64,000 nt of DNA from JANQEU01 sp965242805 (GTDB lineage Bacteria; Bacteroidota; Bacteroidia; Cytophagales; Cyclobacteriaceae), in assembly GCA_965242805.1 (NCBI GenBank), contig CBDETD010000002.1:1240001-1304000 (forward strand), in the 5' to 3' direction. The first letter of the stretch is position 1, and the number at the start of each line of letters is the position of its first letter. A model generated the notes under the pieces. That model was given only the letters and a program-made list of their open reading frames with translations. It was not told the DNA's origin and did no database searches. The translations under genes and the position numbers were made by a program. Below, one piece after another: positions 49,723 through 57,702 of this stretch.

Positions 49723-50811
49723 ATGATTAGCCAATCCCTGCTTGTTTATATTATTGAGATAATATCTACCTCTCACCTATTATTCTATGGTAGTTTCCTT
49801 TTGATCCATAGACGAACACATAGGTCTATCAGGACATTGGGATTGTTTCTTTTACTGTTAGGGTGCCATTTTGGGTGGTTAGCATTACATGGATTTGACA
49901 TCATTAGCTTGCCTGAGATGGTGTCGACTTCATTACTTTTTCTTTATGGCCCCTTGATCTTTCTGTTTGTACGGCAATACTTGAATCCACATTGGAAATT
50001 CACTATGAAAGAAATACCACATCTCCTTGGTGTGTTATATGGCATTGTAGGAACCATATTTTTCAATCAAAAATCTGACTTTTTCTTCGTGGATCCAGTA
50101 TCGCTACCCATTTACACTTATACGGTCATTTATCTGGCAGCAAGTTTACTTTACATTCTGAAGGAGCGACAGAAAAAAACAATACGGTTTAGTCTAACAC
50201 TACCTGCATACGTGAGCATTACATACCTTCTAATGATCTTGACCTACGTGGTATTGCTACTTGACAGGGACCTTTTTTTGGGGAGTTTTTTTATATTCTT
50301 GAAAGTAGGATTTCTGATTGAGGTAATGATCCTTGTGGATGGCCTGATTGTAATGTCCATAGTCCATCCTTCCAATTTTATCAAAATATCAGAACCGGTA
50401 TCAAAGAAGGGAAGCATTAAAAAATCAGACGAAAGCCTTAGTGACAATTATGTCACTTCGATTTTATCGGAACTTGTGAGGTATGTTGAATTTGAACGGA
50501 ATTACAGAAACCCTAATCTCAAACTTTCACAAGTGGCTTCGGAAATTGGATATCCACCCCACGATGTATCTAAGGTCATAAATTCATCCCTGGGTAAGAA
50601 TTTTAATGAATACATTAATGAGCACAGGATAAAATCGGCTGAAAAGTTATTGGTGGAATCTTCGGAATTAAGGATAAACGAGGTCATGTACGTGGTCGGA
50701 TTCAATTCCAAGTCAATTTTCCATCACTTGTTCAAGTCTCATTTTGGCCAAACTCCAGGAGATTATCGAAGAGCAAGACAATTATCTGAAATGGAGAAAG
50801 TTGAGGTCTGA
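49723..50811 (+). CDS. 7TM-AraC family transcriptional regulator
   Basis: A 362-residue protein with seven or more hydrophobic helices over the first 210 residues (SLLVYIIEIISTSHLLFYGS onward) and an AraC-type DNA-binding domain at the end: LKLSQVASEIGYPPHDVSKV, FNEYINEHRIKSAEKLLVES, RINEVMYVVGFNSKSIFHHL, KSHFGQTPGDYRRARQL. It resembles the regulator at 23503 in architecture but not closely in sequence. The signal is unknown. It is divergent from the Rieske lipoprotein with a palindrome between the two, which suggests a local regulatory link. The annotated ATG follows directly after an in-frame stop region. Confidence 0.88.
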   Translation: MISQSLLVYIIEIISTSHLLFYGSFLLIHRRTHRSIRTLGLFLLLLGCHFGWLALHGFDIISLPEMVSTSLLFLYGPLIFLFVRQYLNPHWKFTMKEIPHLLGVLYGIVGTIFFNQKSDFFFVDPVSLPIYTYTVIYLAASLLYILKERQKKTIRFSLTLPAYVSITYLLMILTYVVLLLDRDLFLGSFFIFLKVGFLIEVMILVDGLIVMSIVHPSNFIKISEPVSKKGSIKKSDESLSDNYVTSILSELVRYVEFERNYRNPNLKLSQVASEIGYPPHDVSKVINSSLGKNFNEYINEHRIKSAEKLLVESSELRINEVMYVVGFNSKSIFHHLFKSHFGQTPGDYRRARQLSEMEKVEV

Positions 50812-50820
50812 AATCGAACC

Positions 50821-51243
50821 TCAGGAAAAGTCAAATTTCTTCAATTCCAACTTTAAATGATCCCTATCCACGGTGATGCTTGGATCCGAAAAGATCCTTT
50901 TGGATAATGTTTCTACTGCATCGGGGATGAAACGTAGCTTGGCAGCTATCTCTTCGCAAAATTTTATCTCACTAAGGAATACCTTTTTATCCGCTTTCAT
51001 TAGATGGACAAGGTTATATAGGTATTCAAACCGCTGATCATATGTCAATGCACTGAATTCAATTTCAAATTTTGTAGAAGCATCCCTGGAAAACTCAGAT
51101 TTGATGATATCCTCAATTTGGTTCTCTTCAAGCCCGTTTGCTTTCCCTAATTTCATAATGAGTTTCTTCTCAACATCAGCGAAATTCTGATCCATTAGCG
51201 CCAATCGAATAAGTGCTCTCATTTGAGATTCTAAATTATCCAT
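50821..51243 (-). CDS. TerB-like protein
   Basis: A 140-residue all-helical protein resembling the TerB/tellurite-resistance helical domain: MRALIRLALMDQNFADVEKK, LGKANGLEENQIEDIIKSE, YLYNLVHLMKADKKVFLSEI, KFCEEIAAKLRFIPDAVETL. Acidic DQNFADVE and ADKKVFLSE segments correspond to the family's metal-binding helix starts. The frame extends upstream into the end of the REC-CRP gene, but the ATG at 51243 is the one that fits the fold. No other ter genes are present, so tellurite resistance should not be assumed. It lies 70 bases after the REC-CRP gene and may be cotranscribed. Confidence 0.72.
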   Translation of the reverse strand: MDNLESQMRALIRLALMDQNFADVEKKLIMKLGKANGLEENQIEDIIKSEFSRDASTKFEIEFSALTYDQRFEYLYNLVHLMKADKKVFLSEIKFCEEIAAKLRFIPDAVETLSKRIFSDPSITVDRDHLKLELKKFDFS

Positions 51244-51313
51244 TTGATGACTAGTTAATTGAAAGCTTAATTTTAAAGTTAGCCAAATCTCAACAAGGAA
51301 TCCAAGATAGGAA

Positions 51314-52366
51314 TTAATAGCGTACTTTTCGCAATTTATCGATGTCAAGGATCTCGATATCTCCCCTGTCAACGGATATCCATCCGTCCTTCTTGAATTC
51401 TGAAAGCATTCGAATAGCGGATTCCGTTGCGGTACCTACGATACTGGCAAGATCATTTCGATTTAAAGGGAAGGAGACATTCTTCTCATCTCCTTTTTGA
51501 TAACTATCATACATCTTCACCAATGCGTCGGCAGTACGTTTTCTTACCGTATCATAAGCCATGGCCATGAGCTCTTTTTCTTTGGCTACCAGATCCATAG
51601 AAAGCATCTTTATGAATTGAGCGGCGACATCACTTTTACTGAAAATCATCGACTGAAAATCCTGTCTGGGAATTGCCTGTAGTTCACAGTTTTCCATGGC
51701 CTGCGCAAATTCCGTGTGATTGATGTCTTGTATAAGTGCCATTTGACCCATAAAATCACCCTCTCCAAATATGTCAATGATGAATTCTTTTCCGTCGGCA
51801 TTGATCTTATAACACTTGATTTTACCTTTAATTATATGGTATAGATAATGGGGGAAATCTTCTTCCTTGTAAACGATCTCTCCTTTCTTGAAGCTTTTTA
51901 TTGAGCTTTTATCAGAAAGATTGAGATCAGGAAACTGTGATTTGATCTCACTGACAAAATTGGAAACACCATCCGCTCCAGCTCCTTTGAGTTTTTCGAA
52001 TTTCTTTAATCGATTCTCTATGGCATTGAGCAGGTCCATTTCCTCGAAGGGCTTAACAAGATAATCATCAGCACCCATGCTCATCCCCTTCCTAAAGTCT
52101 TCTTTTTCCGCTTTAGCGGTAAGGAAAATAAATGGAATACTAGCCGTCTCATAATTCTTACTCAGAATGTATAAAACTTCATAACCATCCAATCCGGGCA
52201 TCATGATATCACACAATATCAGATCCGGCTTTTTCTCTTTTGCGAGTTTCACTCCCTCTTTACCATCAGGCGCAGCCAATATTTGGTAAGATGACAGCTC
52301 CAGGATCTCAGAAATATTCTCCCTCACATCAGCATTATCCTCAATTACCAGGATAGTAGTTTCCAT
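51314..52366 (-). CDS. Response regulator fused to a CRP/FNR-type DNA-binding protein
   Basis: A 350-residue fusion. Residues 1-120 are a receiver with phosphoacceptor D53 (LILCDIMMPGLDGYEV), the switch Thr in FIFLTAKA and the Lys in YLVKPFEEMD. Residues 145-260 are a CRP-type cupin (FKKGEIVYKEEDFPHYLYHI, FGEGDFMGQMALI), and the rest is a winged helix (NRNDLASIVGTATESAIRML). It lacks the N-terminal cysteine set of FNR, so it does not sense oxygen through an iron-sulfur cluster. It is 7 bases downstream of the PAS kinase gene and probably receives phosphate from it. Its likely targets are TGA-N6-TCA palindromes in front of the usp and cco genes. Confidence 0.93.
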   Translation of the reverse strand: METTILVIEDNADVRENISEILELSSYQILAAPDGKEGVKLAKEKKPDLILCDIMMPGLDGYEVLYILSKNYETASIPFIFLTAKAEKEDFRKGMSMGADDYLVKPFEEMDLLNAIENRLKKFEKLKGAGADGVSNFVSEIKSQFPDLNLSDKSSIKSFKKGEIVYKEEDFPHYLYHIIKGKIKCYKINADGKEFIIDIFGEGDFMGQMALIQDINHTEFAQAMENCELQAIPRQDFQSMIFSKSDVAAQFIKMLSMDLVAKEKELMAMAYDTVRKRTADALVKMYDSYQKGDEKNVSFPLNRNDLASIVGTATESAIRMLSEFKKDGWISVDRGDIEILDIDKLRKVRY

Positions 52367-52373
52367 AGTTTCT

Positions 52374-53651
52374 TCAATTATTTTTATTCAATGTTACAAA
52401 AAATGTTGTTCCCACTCCTTCTTCGCTTTCAAATTCGACCTTTCCCGAAAGCAGATCTACATACTTGCTAACGAGGTTAAGTCCCAGCCCTGTACCCTCG
52501 ATGTTTGTGGCGTTACCCGCCCTAAAAAAACGTGAGAACATATTTTTTTGATCTGCCAAAGGTATACCGATACCTCTATCCTTCACCGAAAATCTTATTC
52601 CCTTGGCCATTTCCTTTATGGTGAGCTCTATTATCCCTTTATCCGAATACTTGATTGCATTTGATAATAAATTGATCAGTATCTGTCGTAAGATCTTTCG
52701 ATCACTGTTAAAGTGTACATCACCGTTACACTTACATCGAAGCTCCTGCTTTTCTTTCAGTAAAGGCTTTACATCTTCCATTATGTTCCTCACAAATTGG
52801 CCCAACTCCATTTCTTCAATTTTGGTCGTGATCTTGCCTTCCTCAAGCTTCCCAATTGAAAGAAAATCATCCAGAATATCAGTCAAATGCTTCACCGAGT
52901 TTTTGACTTTTTCGATGTGCTTGGACCTTTTGGAAGCATGTACTTCATCGACATATCTGTCGATCAGGGAGATTGATGAAAGAATCGTGCTTAACGGAGT
53001 TCGAAACTCATGGGATGCCATGGATACGAAGCGACTTTTCAACACATTCAACTCTCGTTCTTTCTCAAGCATTGCCTCCAGTTTCTTCTGGCTTTCCAGC
53101 AACTCTTTCTCGGCCAACTTTCTTTCGTGGACCTGGGTTTGAAGTCCAAGATTGAGGTGTTCTAGTTCCTGAGTCCTTTCAATAACAAGTTTTTCCAGGT
53201 TCTCATTGTGTATCCTGACCTCTTTTTCCAGGCGTTTTCGTTCCGTAATATCAATGATGAACGCCGCTGTAAGACTGCGCTCACCATACTCAAATGGATT
53301 GAGACTGATCTCAAGTGGAAAAACTTCTCCGTTTTTCTTTCTACCATGAAGATCAAGTCCAGCTCCCATCGCACGCGGATTTGGCTTCATGAGGTATTGA
53401 TCTCTGTGCTTCTTATGGGTTTTCTTCAAGTCATCTGGAAGCAGGATTTCCAGGGATTTTCCGACAAGTTCCTCTTTTGAATATCCAAAAAGATCCAGTG
53501 TACGGGGATTTGCAAGTAATATGACACCCCTATTATCACATATTAGTATGCCCTCAGCTGCAGAGGTGAATATTTGCTCTAGGACTTTTATTTCGCTTAT
53601 AAGATTTCCGCTAAAATAATAAGACCATGGTACTTTATTGAAAAAATTCAA
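52374..53651 (-). CDS. PAS-domain histidine kinase, cytosolic
   Basis: A 425-residue sensor kinase without membrane segments. A PAS domain spans residues 22-138 (IFTSAAEGILICDNRGVILL through AAFIIDITERKRLEKE), followed by a long coiled coil (138-205). The phosphoacceptor is H214 in FVSMASHEFRTPLSTILSS. The ATPase part has ILINLLSNAIKYS, FSVKDRGIGIPLADQ and GTGLGLNLVSKYVDLL. The kinase and the REC-CRP regulator form a two-gene unit. The PAS region resembles that of FixL, but by eye the position of the heme-binding His seems to be Arg93, so direct oxygen sensing by heme is doubtful. It is divergent from the usp/cco genes, with a shared palindrome between. Confidence 0.9.
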   Translation of the reverse strand: MNFFNKVPWSYYFSGNLISEIKVLEQIFTSAAEGILICDNRGVILLANPRTLDLFGYSKEELVGKSLEILLPDDLKKTHKKHRDQYLMKPNPRAMGAGLDLHGRKKNGEVFPLEISLNPFEYGERSLTAAFIIDITERKRLEKEVRIHNENLEKLVIERTQELEHLNLGLQTQVHERKLAEKELLESQKKLEAMLEKERELNVLKSRFVSMASHEFRTPLSTILSSISLIDRYVDEVHASKRSKHIEKVKNSVKHLTDILDDFLSIGKLEEGKITTKIEEMELGQFVRNIMEDVKPLLKEKQELRCKCNGDVHFNSDRKILRQILINLLSNAIKYSDKGIIELTIKEMAKGIRFSVKDRGIGIPLADQKNMFSRFFRAGNATNIEGTGLGLNLVSKYVDLLSGKVEFESEEGVGTTFFVTLNKNN

Positions 53652-53657
53652 CTACCC

Positions 53658-53675
53658 GTCTGATAAATCTCAGAC
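53658..53675. promoter_or_regulatory. CRP/FNR-type operator between the PAS kinase and usp
   Basis: GTCTGATAAATCTCAGAC is a perfect inverted repeat (GTCTGA-N6-TCAGAC) with the CRP/FNR core TGA-N6-TCA. It is centred about 41 bases upstream of the transcription start implied by the -7 box at 53696, the usual class II activator position. It lies 6 bases from the kinase start codon, so it could also repress the kinase-regulator pair. Confidence 0.68.
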
Positions 53676-53695
53676 CGAAACCTTATACGTCCAGA

Positions 53696-53703
53696 TAGAT
53701 TTG
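53696..53703 (+). promoter_or_regulatory. -7 promoter element of the usp/cco block
   Basis: TAGATTTG fully matches TAnnTTTG, 17 bases before the usp ATG and 21 bases after the palindrome at 53658-53675. There is no -33 TTTG, as expected for a promoter that depends on an activator. Confidence 0.52.
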
Positions 53704-53720
53704 GAATTCAATTGTCATAT

Positions 53721-54158
53721 ATGTACGATTTTCAAAAAATTCTAGTTGCCACTGATTTTAGCCCCGCAGCCTGGCAAGCTATTAAGGCAGGTGTCGCATT
53801 GGCGAAGATGCCTGCTTCTAAAATCTTACTATTGCACGTATATCCAAATAGGACAGGGGATACTGATGCGTCCGAACAAAATCACTTTGCCAACGTGAGA
53901 AATAAGATTTCAAAAATTGCCAGCGACCTAAGTAAGAATCATGGAATTGAGATCGACAGTTTAGTATTGAATGGTGATGTCTCTAATGTCATCGCGAAGT
54001 TTGTGAAAGAAAATGACGTGGATATTGTATTAATGGGTGCCAATTCGACCAGCCTTGACAGCCATCTCGGTCGCCATACTACTCTTGTTATTGAGTCGTC
54101 ACCAGCACCTGTAATGGTGATTCCACCAATAGTAGAGAACATTGAAAATGCCGCTTGA
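53721..54158 (+). CDS. Universal stress protein, single domain
   Basis: A 145-residue UspA-fold protein. The start MYDFQKILVATDFSPAAWQA is the typical first strand with its conserved Asp, then SKILLLHVYPNR and the nucleotide-binding motif region VLMGANSTSLDSHLGRHTTL, followed by SPAPVMVIPP. The G-x2-G-x9-GS/T loop for ATP is altered (GANSTSL), so ATP binding is uncertain. I use the ATG at 53721, not the TTG that lengthens the frame by three residues. It is the first gene of the plus-strand respiratory block and has a candidate class II CRP/FNR-type promoter. Usp proteins next to cbb3 genes are common and often oxygen-regulated. Confidence 0.9.
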   Translation: MYDFQKILVATDFSPAAWQAIKAGVALAKMPASKILLLHVYPNRTGDTDASEQNHFANVRNKISKIASDLSKNHGIEIDSLVLNGDVSNVIAKFVKENDVDIVLMGANSTSLDSHLGRHTTLVIESSPAPVMVIPPIVENIENAA

Positions 54159-54160
54159 CA

Positions 54161-54174
54161 TTGATTTATATCAT
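54161..54174. promoter_or_regulatory. FNR-like site upstream of the tandem usp and ccoI
   Basis: TTGATTTATATCAT differs from the FNR consensus TTGAT-N4-ATCAA in the last base only. It lies 3 bases after the stop of the first usp gene and 63 bases before the next usp ATG. No good -7 box was found downstream, so promoter position is unknown. Confidence 0.52.
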
Positions 54175-54237
54175 ACGGCAGGTGCCTTTAAACTATTGAA
54201 TAAGGTGGAAATATTTAGTATTTTATAGGTACTTTAA

Positions 54238-55122
54238 ATGGATAGTACTATGGAAAAGATCTTAGTCCCTACAGATTTTTCGAATGCTGCCGAAATGGCC
54301 TTCAATTTTGCCAAACAAATTGCCAAAAAAAATAAAGCGTCGATCACTCTCCTGCATGCAATGGACGTCCCCGTAGCCCTGGAACCCACATTGATGGATC
54401 CATCTATAGTACAGGAAATTGGTGAGGAATCCATGCAATCCACAGAACAATTAATGCGTGATTTGAAAGAGAAGAACTGTGCAGAATGTGATTTAGATTA
54501 CTTCATTGGTTCGGGACCTGTTCTTGAAGTCATCAATAGATACCGCTCACTCAACCATATTGACTCGATAGTCATGGGTACCCATGGAGCTTCAGGATTT
54601 AAGGAGATCTTTATCGGTTCCAATGCAGAAAAGGTAATCAGACGAGCCAAGGTGCCTGTTTATACCATCCCTAACAAGCTATTACTCGATGATATTAAAT
54701 CTCTTTTGATTCCGATTGATATCAACGATATATCAGATGGTTTTTTACATGGGATCAAAGAACTTATCAATCTCTTTGAAGCCACACCTCATTTTTTATA
54801 CATAGACACACCGACGAGTCACATCAATGAAGACGAATTCTATACAGAGCTTGACGAAATATTGCAGCATCGGAACTTTGAGGATTACCAGATCCACACC
54901 GAAAGAGATTTCACTGCCGAATCAGGGATCTTCCATGCAGCAAAAATATTAGGATCTGATATGATATGTCTTGCTACCCATGGTAAGGTTGGTTTATCAC
55001 ATTTAATAGAGGGAAGCCTTGCGGAAGACATTGCAAATCACTCCAGGATTCCTGTTTGGACCTATAACCTTAAAATGGAAGAACATTTCGAAGAAATGAA
55101 TAACCTGGCCTTCGCCCTATGA
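54238..55122 (+). CDS. Tandem universal stress protein
   Basis: A 294-residue protein with two UspA-like domains. The first (residues 5-145) has KILVPTDFSNAAEMAFNFAK and the ATP-loop-like MGTHGASGFKEIFIGSNAEK, matching G-x2-G-x9-G-S. The second (residues 150-280) is more divergent but ends with LATHGKVGLSHLIEGSLAED, again the G-x2-G-x9-G-S pattern. Both halves therefore look able to bind nucleotide. Starts at 54238 and 54250 are both possible. The stop overlaps the ATG of ccoI, so the Usp is translationally coupled to oxidase assembly. Role inferred as a stress or low-oxygen protein. Confidence 0.9.
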   Translation: MDSTMEKILVPTDFSNAAEMAFNFAKQIAKKNKASITLLHAMDVPVALEPTLMDPSIVQEIGEESMQSTEQLMRDLKEKNCAECDLDYFIGSGPVLEVINRYRSLNHIDSIVMGTHGASGFKEIFIGSNAEKVIRRAKVPVYTIPNKLLLDDIKSLLIPIDINDISDGFLHGIKELINLFEATPHFLYIDTPTSHINEDEFYTELDEILQHRNFEDYQIHTERDFTAESGIFHAAKILGSDMICLATHGKVGLSHLIEGSLAEDIANHSRIPVWTYNLKMEEHFEEMNNLAFAL

Positions 55123-57467
55123 CAGTTGAGTCCCCCTCAACAACCCAATGCTTTCATTGCGGGGAGGATTGTGAAGAGGAAATCCGATCTGATGACAAAG
55201 TCTTTTGTTGTCATGGCTGTAAAACTGTATTCGAAATAATCACTGATAGCGGTTTAACAAACTACTATGAGCTTAACAAAAATCCAGGTATCAAAGCCCA
55301 GGATAAACGATTCAAATATCTTGATAATCCTGAGATTGCTTCGGGACTCATAAACTATACGGATGATGAGGTTACAAAAGTCACCTTGAACCTTCCCTCT
55401 ATCCATTGCTCCTCATGTATTTGGTTACTGGAGAACCTGAGCAAACTTTTACCTGGTATCACGAGCTGTCAAGTCAATTTCACAAAGAAAGAAGCATCCA
55501 TCTTATACAATAATGATTCTTTGAAACTTAGCAAGCTAGCTGACTTTCTAGCTGGTATAGGATATACACCTGACATCAATATCGCCGACAGCAGGAAAGA
55601 GAAGAAAAGCTCGCAACATCGAAAACTAAGGATCAAAATTGCGATTGCAGGATTTTGTTTCGGTAATTCCATGCTGATCAGCCTTCCGGAATACCTTGAT
55701 TCATCGTTTTCGGAAGAGCCATACTTCCAGACAGTCTTTGGTATAATGAATATTCTATTTGCAATTCCTGTCGTATTCTACAGTGGTTGGGATTATTTCG
55801 ATGCGGCGATCAAAGGTCTGAGGAAGAAATTCATTAGTATGGACCTGCCTATTGCATTGGGTATTTCTACACTTCTTATAAGATCCGTATATGAAATCGT
55901 TAGCTCTACTGGTCCCGGATACATCGATTCACTTACTGGTCTGGTTTTCTTCTTGATTATCGGAAAATGGTATCAGAGCAAAACTTACAAAGCGTTTTCG
56001 TTTGACAGAGACTATCGATCTTTTTTTCCTATCGCCGTCTTGAAAATAGAAAATGGCAATGAAGATCATGTGCCTCTTCAAAGCATCAAAGTCAGGGATT
56101 TCATTCAAATTCATCCAGAAGAAATTATCCCAGCAGATGGCATCATCAAGGAGGGGAAAGGTGAAATAGATTACAGTTTCGTAACAGGAGAGTCAAATAT
56201 CAATTCCCGGTCAGCAGGTGATAGAGTCTTTGCAGGTGGCAGGCAAAAAGGAGAAACGATTATCCTCGAAGTCGTTAAAACCGTGGAAACAAGTTATTTG
56301 ACAAGTCTCTGGAACAACAGTACTCGAAAAGGTTCCAAAACATTGGTGGAATTGGCAGCTAATAAAATGGGCAAATATTTCACTATTGGGATAATACTTG
56401 TAGCATTATCTACAGGTATTACATGGTCATTTATTGATCCTGCGAGTATTTGGACAGTTGTTAGCTCCATTCTGATTGTCGCATGTCCATGCGCATTAGC
56501 CCTTGCTGCTCCATTCGCCTTTGGTCAGGGGCTTAGAATTTTTGGAAATAATGACTTTTACCTTCGTGATGCTTCAGTGATAGAGCAATTGGCTAAGTGT
56601 AGAGAAATCGTATTTGATAAAACAGGGACATTAACCAGCGAATCACAAACCGAGGTGGTCTTTAGCAAGGAGCTCAGCAATCATCAGAAATCATTGATTT
56701 ACAGTCTTACTAAGCAAAGTCTGCACCCCATAAGTAAGGCAATATCAAATCATTATAAAAATTGTGAAGTCGTTGGAATTGAGGCATATAGCGAAGAAGA
56801 AGGAAAAGGGATCAGGGCAAAAGTAAATGGCAACTTGGTAAAGATAGGCTCTTCGGAATTCATAAAGGACATGCCCGATAATCATCATACGGGTCTCCAA
56901 ATCGATGATAAGTACATGGGGTATTTCGATATTCAAAATCGCTACCGGAAGGGTCTTTTCAAACTACTTAAAGACCTAAGGCAAAAATTCAAACTTCATT
57001 TGCTTAGTGGAGATGGTGATGGGACGCTGACAACACTCCAGCCATACTTCAGTCAGTTATCTTACCGGCAAAAACCACATGACAAATTGGAATATATACG
57101 GGATCTTCAGCAAACGAATTCCACACTGATGGTTGGTGATGGACTGAATGACGCGGGAGCCCTAAAAGAAGCTCAAACGGGGATCGCAGTGATCGATGAC
57201 CTCCATAGGTTTTCACCTGCTTCCGATGGGATAATGAAAGGTTCACGACTTAAGGACCTGGATAAATTTCTTGACCTTAGCAGGACATCACTGAAGGTCG
57301 TTTATGCAGCATTTACCCTTTCTTTACTGTACAATATTGTTGGTCTTTCATTCGCAGTCACAGGTAATTTGACACCTGTGATCTCGGCCATTCTAATGCC
57401 AATCAGTTCGGTTTCTGTTGTGGCATTCGTCACACTTACCCTTCAGTACATCGGACGTAGGTTATAG
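55119..57467 (+). CDS. ccoI: Copper-transporting P1B-type ATPase of cbb3 oxidase assembly
   Basis: A 782-residue copper pump of the CcoI/FixI type, which exports copper for insertion into the cbb3 oxidase. The N terminus carries a Cys cluster (CFHCGEDCEE and FCCHGCKTVFE) followed by an HMA domain with the motif IHCSSCIWLLEN. The membrane motif C456-P-C458 (ACPCALALAAP), the phosphorylation site D500 (DKTGTLTSE) and the hinge GDGLNDAGALKEAQ are all present. Its start overlaps the Usp stop by 4 bases. It is followed 77 bases later by ccoS, with a perfect CRP/FNR-type palindrome in that gap. A general copper-detoxifying role is less likely because of the cco context and the N-terminal Cys cluster. 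Confidence 0.95.
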   Translation: MTVESPSTTQCFHCGEDCEEEIRSDDKVFCCHGCKTVFEIITDSGLTNYYELNKNPGIKAQDKRFKYLDNPEIASGLINYTDDEVTKVTLNLPSIHCSSCIWLLENLSKLLPGITSCQVNFTKKEASILYNNDSLKLSKLADFLAGIGYTPDINIADSRKEKKSSQHRKLRIKIAIAGFCFGNSMLISLPEYLDSSFSEEPYFQTVFGIMNILFAIPVVFYSGWDYFDAAIKGLRKKFISMDLPIALGISTLLIRSVYEIVSSTGPGYIDSLTGLVFFLIIGKWYQSKTYKAFSFDRDYRSFFPIAVLKIENGNEDHVPLQSIKVRDFIQIHPEEIIPADGIIKEGKGEIDYSFVTGESNINSRSAGDRVFAGGRQKGETIILEVVKTVETSYLTSLWNNSTRKGSKTLVELAANKMGKYFTIGIILVALSTGITWSFIDPASIWTVVSSILIVACPCALALAAPFAFGQGLRIFGNNDFYLRDASVIEQLAKCREIVFDKTGTLTSESQTEVVFSKELSNHQKSLIYSLTKQSLHPISKAISNHYKNCEVVGIEAYSEEEGKGIRAKVNGNLVKIGSSEFIKDMPDNHHTGLQIDDKYMGYFDIQNRYRKGLFKLLKDLRQKFKLHLLSGDGDGTLTTLQPYFSQLSYRQKPHDKLEYIRDLQQTNSTLMVGDGLNDAGALKEAQTGIAVIDDLHRFSPASDGIMKGSRLKDLDKFLDLSRTSLKVVYAAFTLSLLYNIVGLSFAVTGNLTPVISAILMPISSVSVVAFVTLTLQYIGRRL

Positions 57468-57472
57468 ATGTG

Positions 57473-57490
57473 TACTGACATAAATCAGTA
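57473..57490. promoter_or_regulatory. CRP/FNR-type operator upstream of ccoS-ccoNOQP
   Basis: TACTGACATAAATCAGTA is a perfect TACTGA-N6-TCAGTA inverted repeat with the CRP/FNR core. It lies in the 77-base gap between ccoI and ccoS. CACCTTTG at 57515-57522 matches 7 of 8 positions of TAnnTTTG, which would put the site about 45 bases upstream of transcription start. This gives the oxidase genes their own regulated promoter. Confidence 0.65.
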
Positions 57491-57544
57491 TACTGCCTGC
57501 ACCTACTCAGCCATCACCTTTGTCCAGTTGAAGATTATTGCAAC

Positions 57545-57691
57545 ATGGCCGTAATCTTTATATTGATAATTGTGAGTCTTATTGTGGCGTTGGGATTCCT
57601 GATTGCCTTTATCTGGGCAAACAAAACAGGACAATTCGATGATGACTTCTCTCCTTCGGTCAGAATACTATATGATGATGAATCTGAATAA
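57545..57691 (+). CDS. ccoS: Cytochrome oxidase maturation protein CcoS
   Basis: A 48-residue membrane protein encoded between ccoI and ccoNO. Its sequence starts MAVIFILIIVSLIVALGFLI, one membrane helix, followed by FIWANKTGQFDDDFSP, which is the CcoS signature (W-A-x-x-x-G-Q-F-D-D). CcoS is required for cofactor insertion into the cbb3 catalytic subunit. It ends 11 bases before the ccoNO start. Short length is normal for the family. Confidence 0.95.
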   Translation: MAVIFILIIVSLIVALGFLIAFIWANKTGQFDDDFSPSVRILYDDESE

Positions 57692-57702
57692 CCTTTTGAT
57701 AT

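Noticed and set aside
50821..51243. TerB-like gene considered as part of a tellurite-resistance or phage-defence ter cluster
   Set aside because: No terC, terD or terZ gene is nearby; it sits next to a two-component pair instead.
52603..53142. Open frame of 179 codons on the plus strand
   Set aside because: It lies antisense inside the PAS kinase gene, is Ser/Phe-rich in the way of a reverse-strand shadow, and matches no family.
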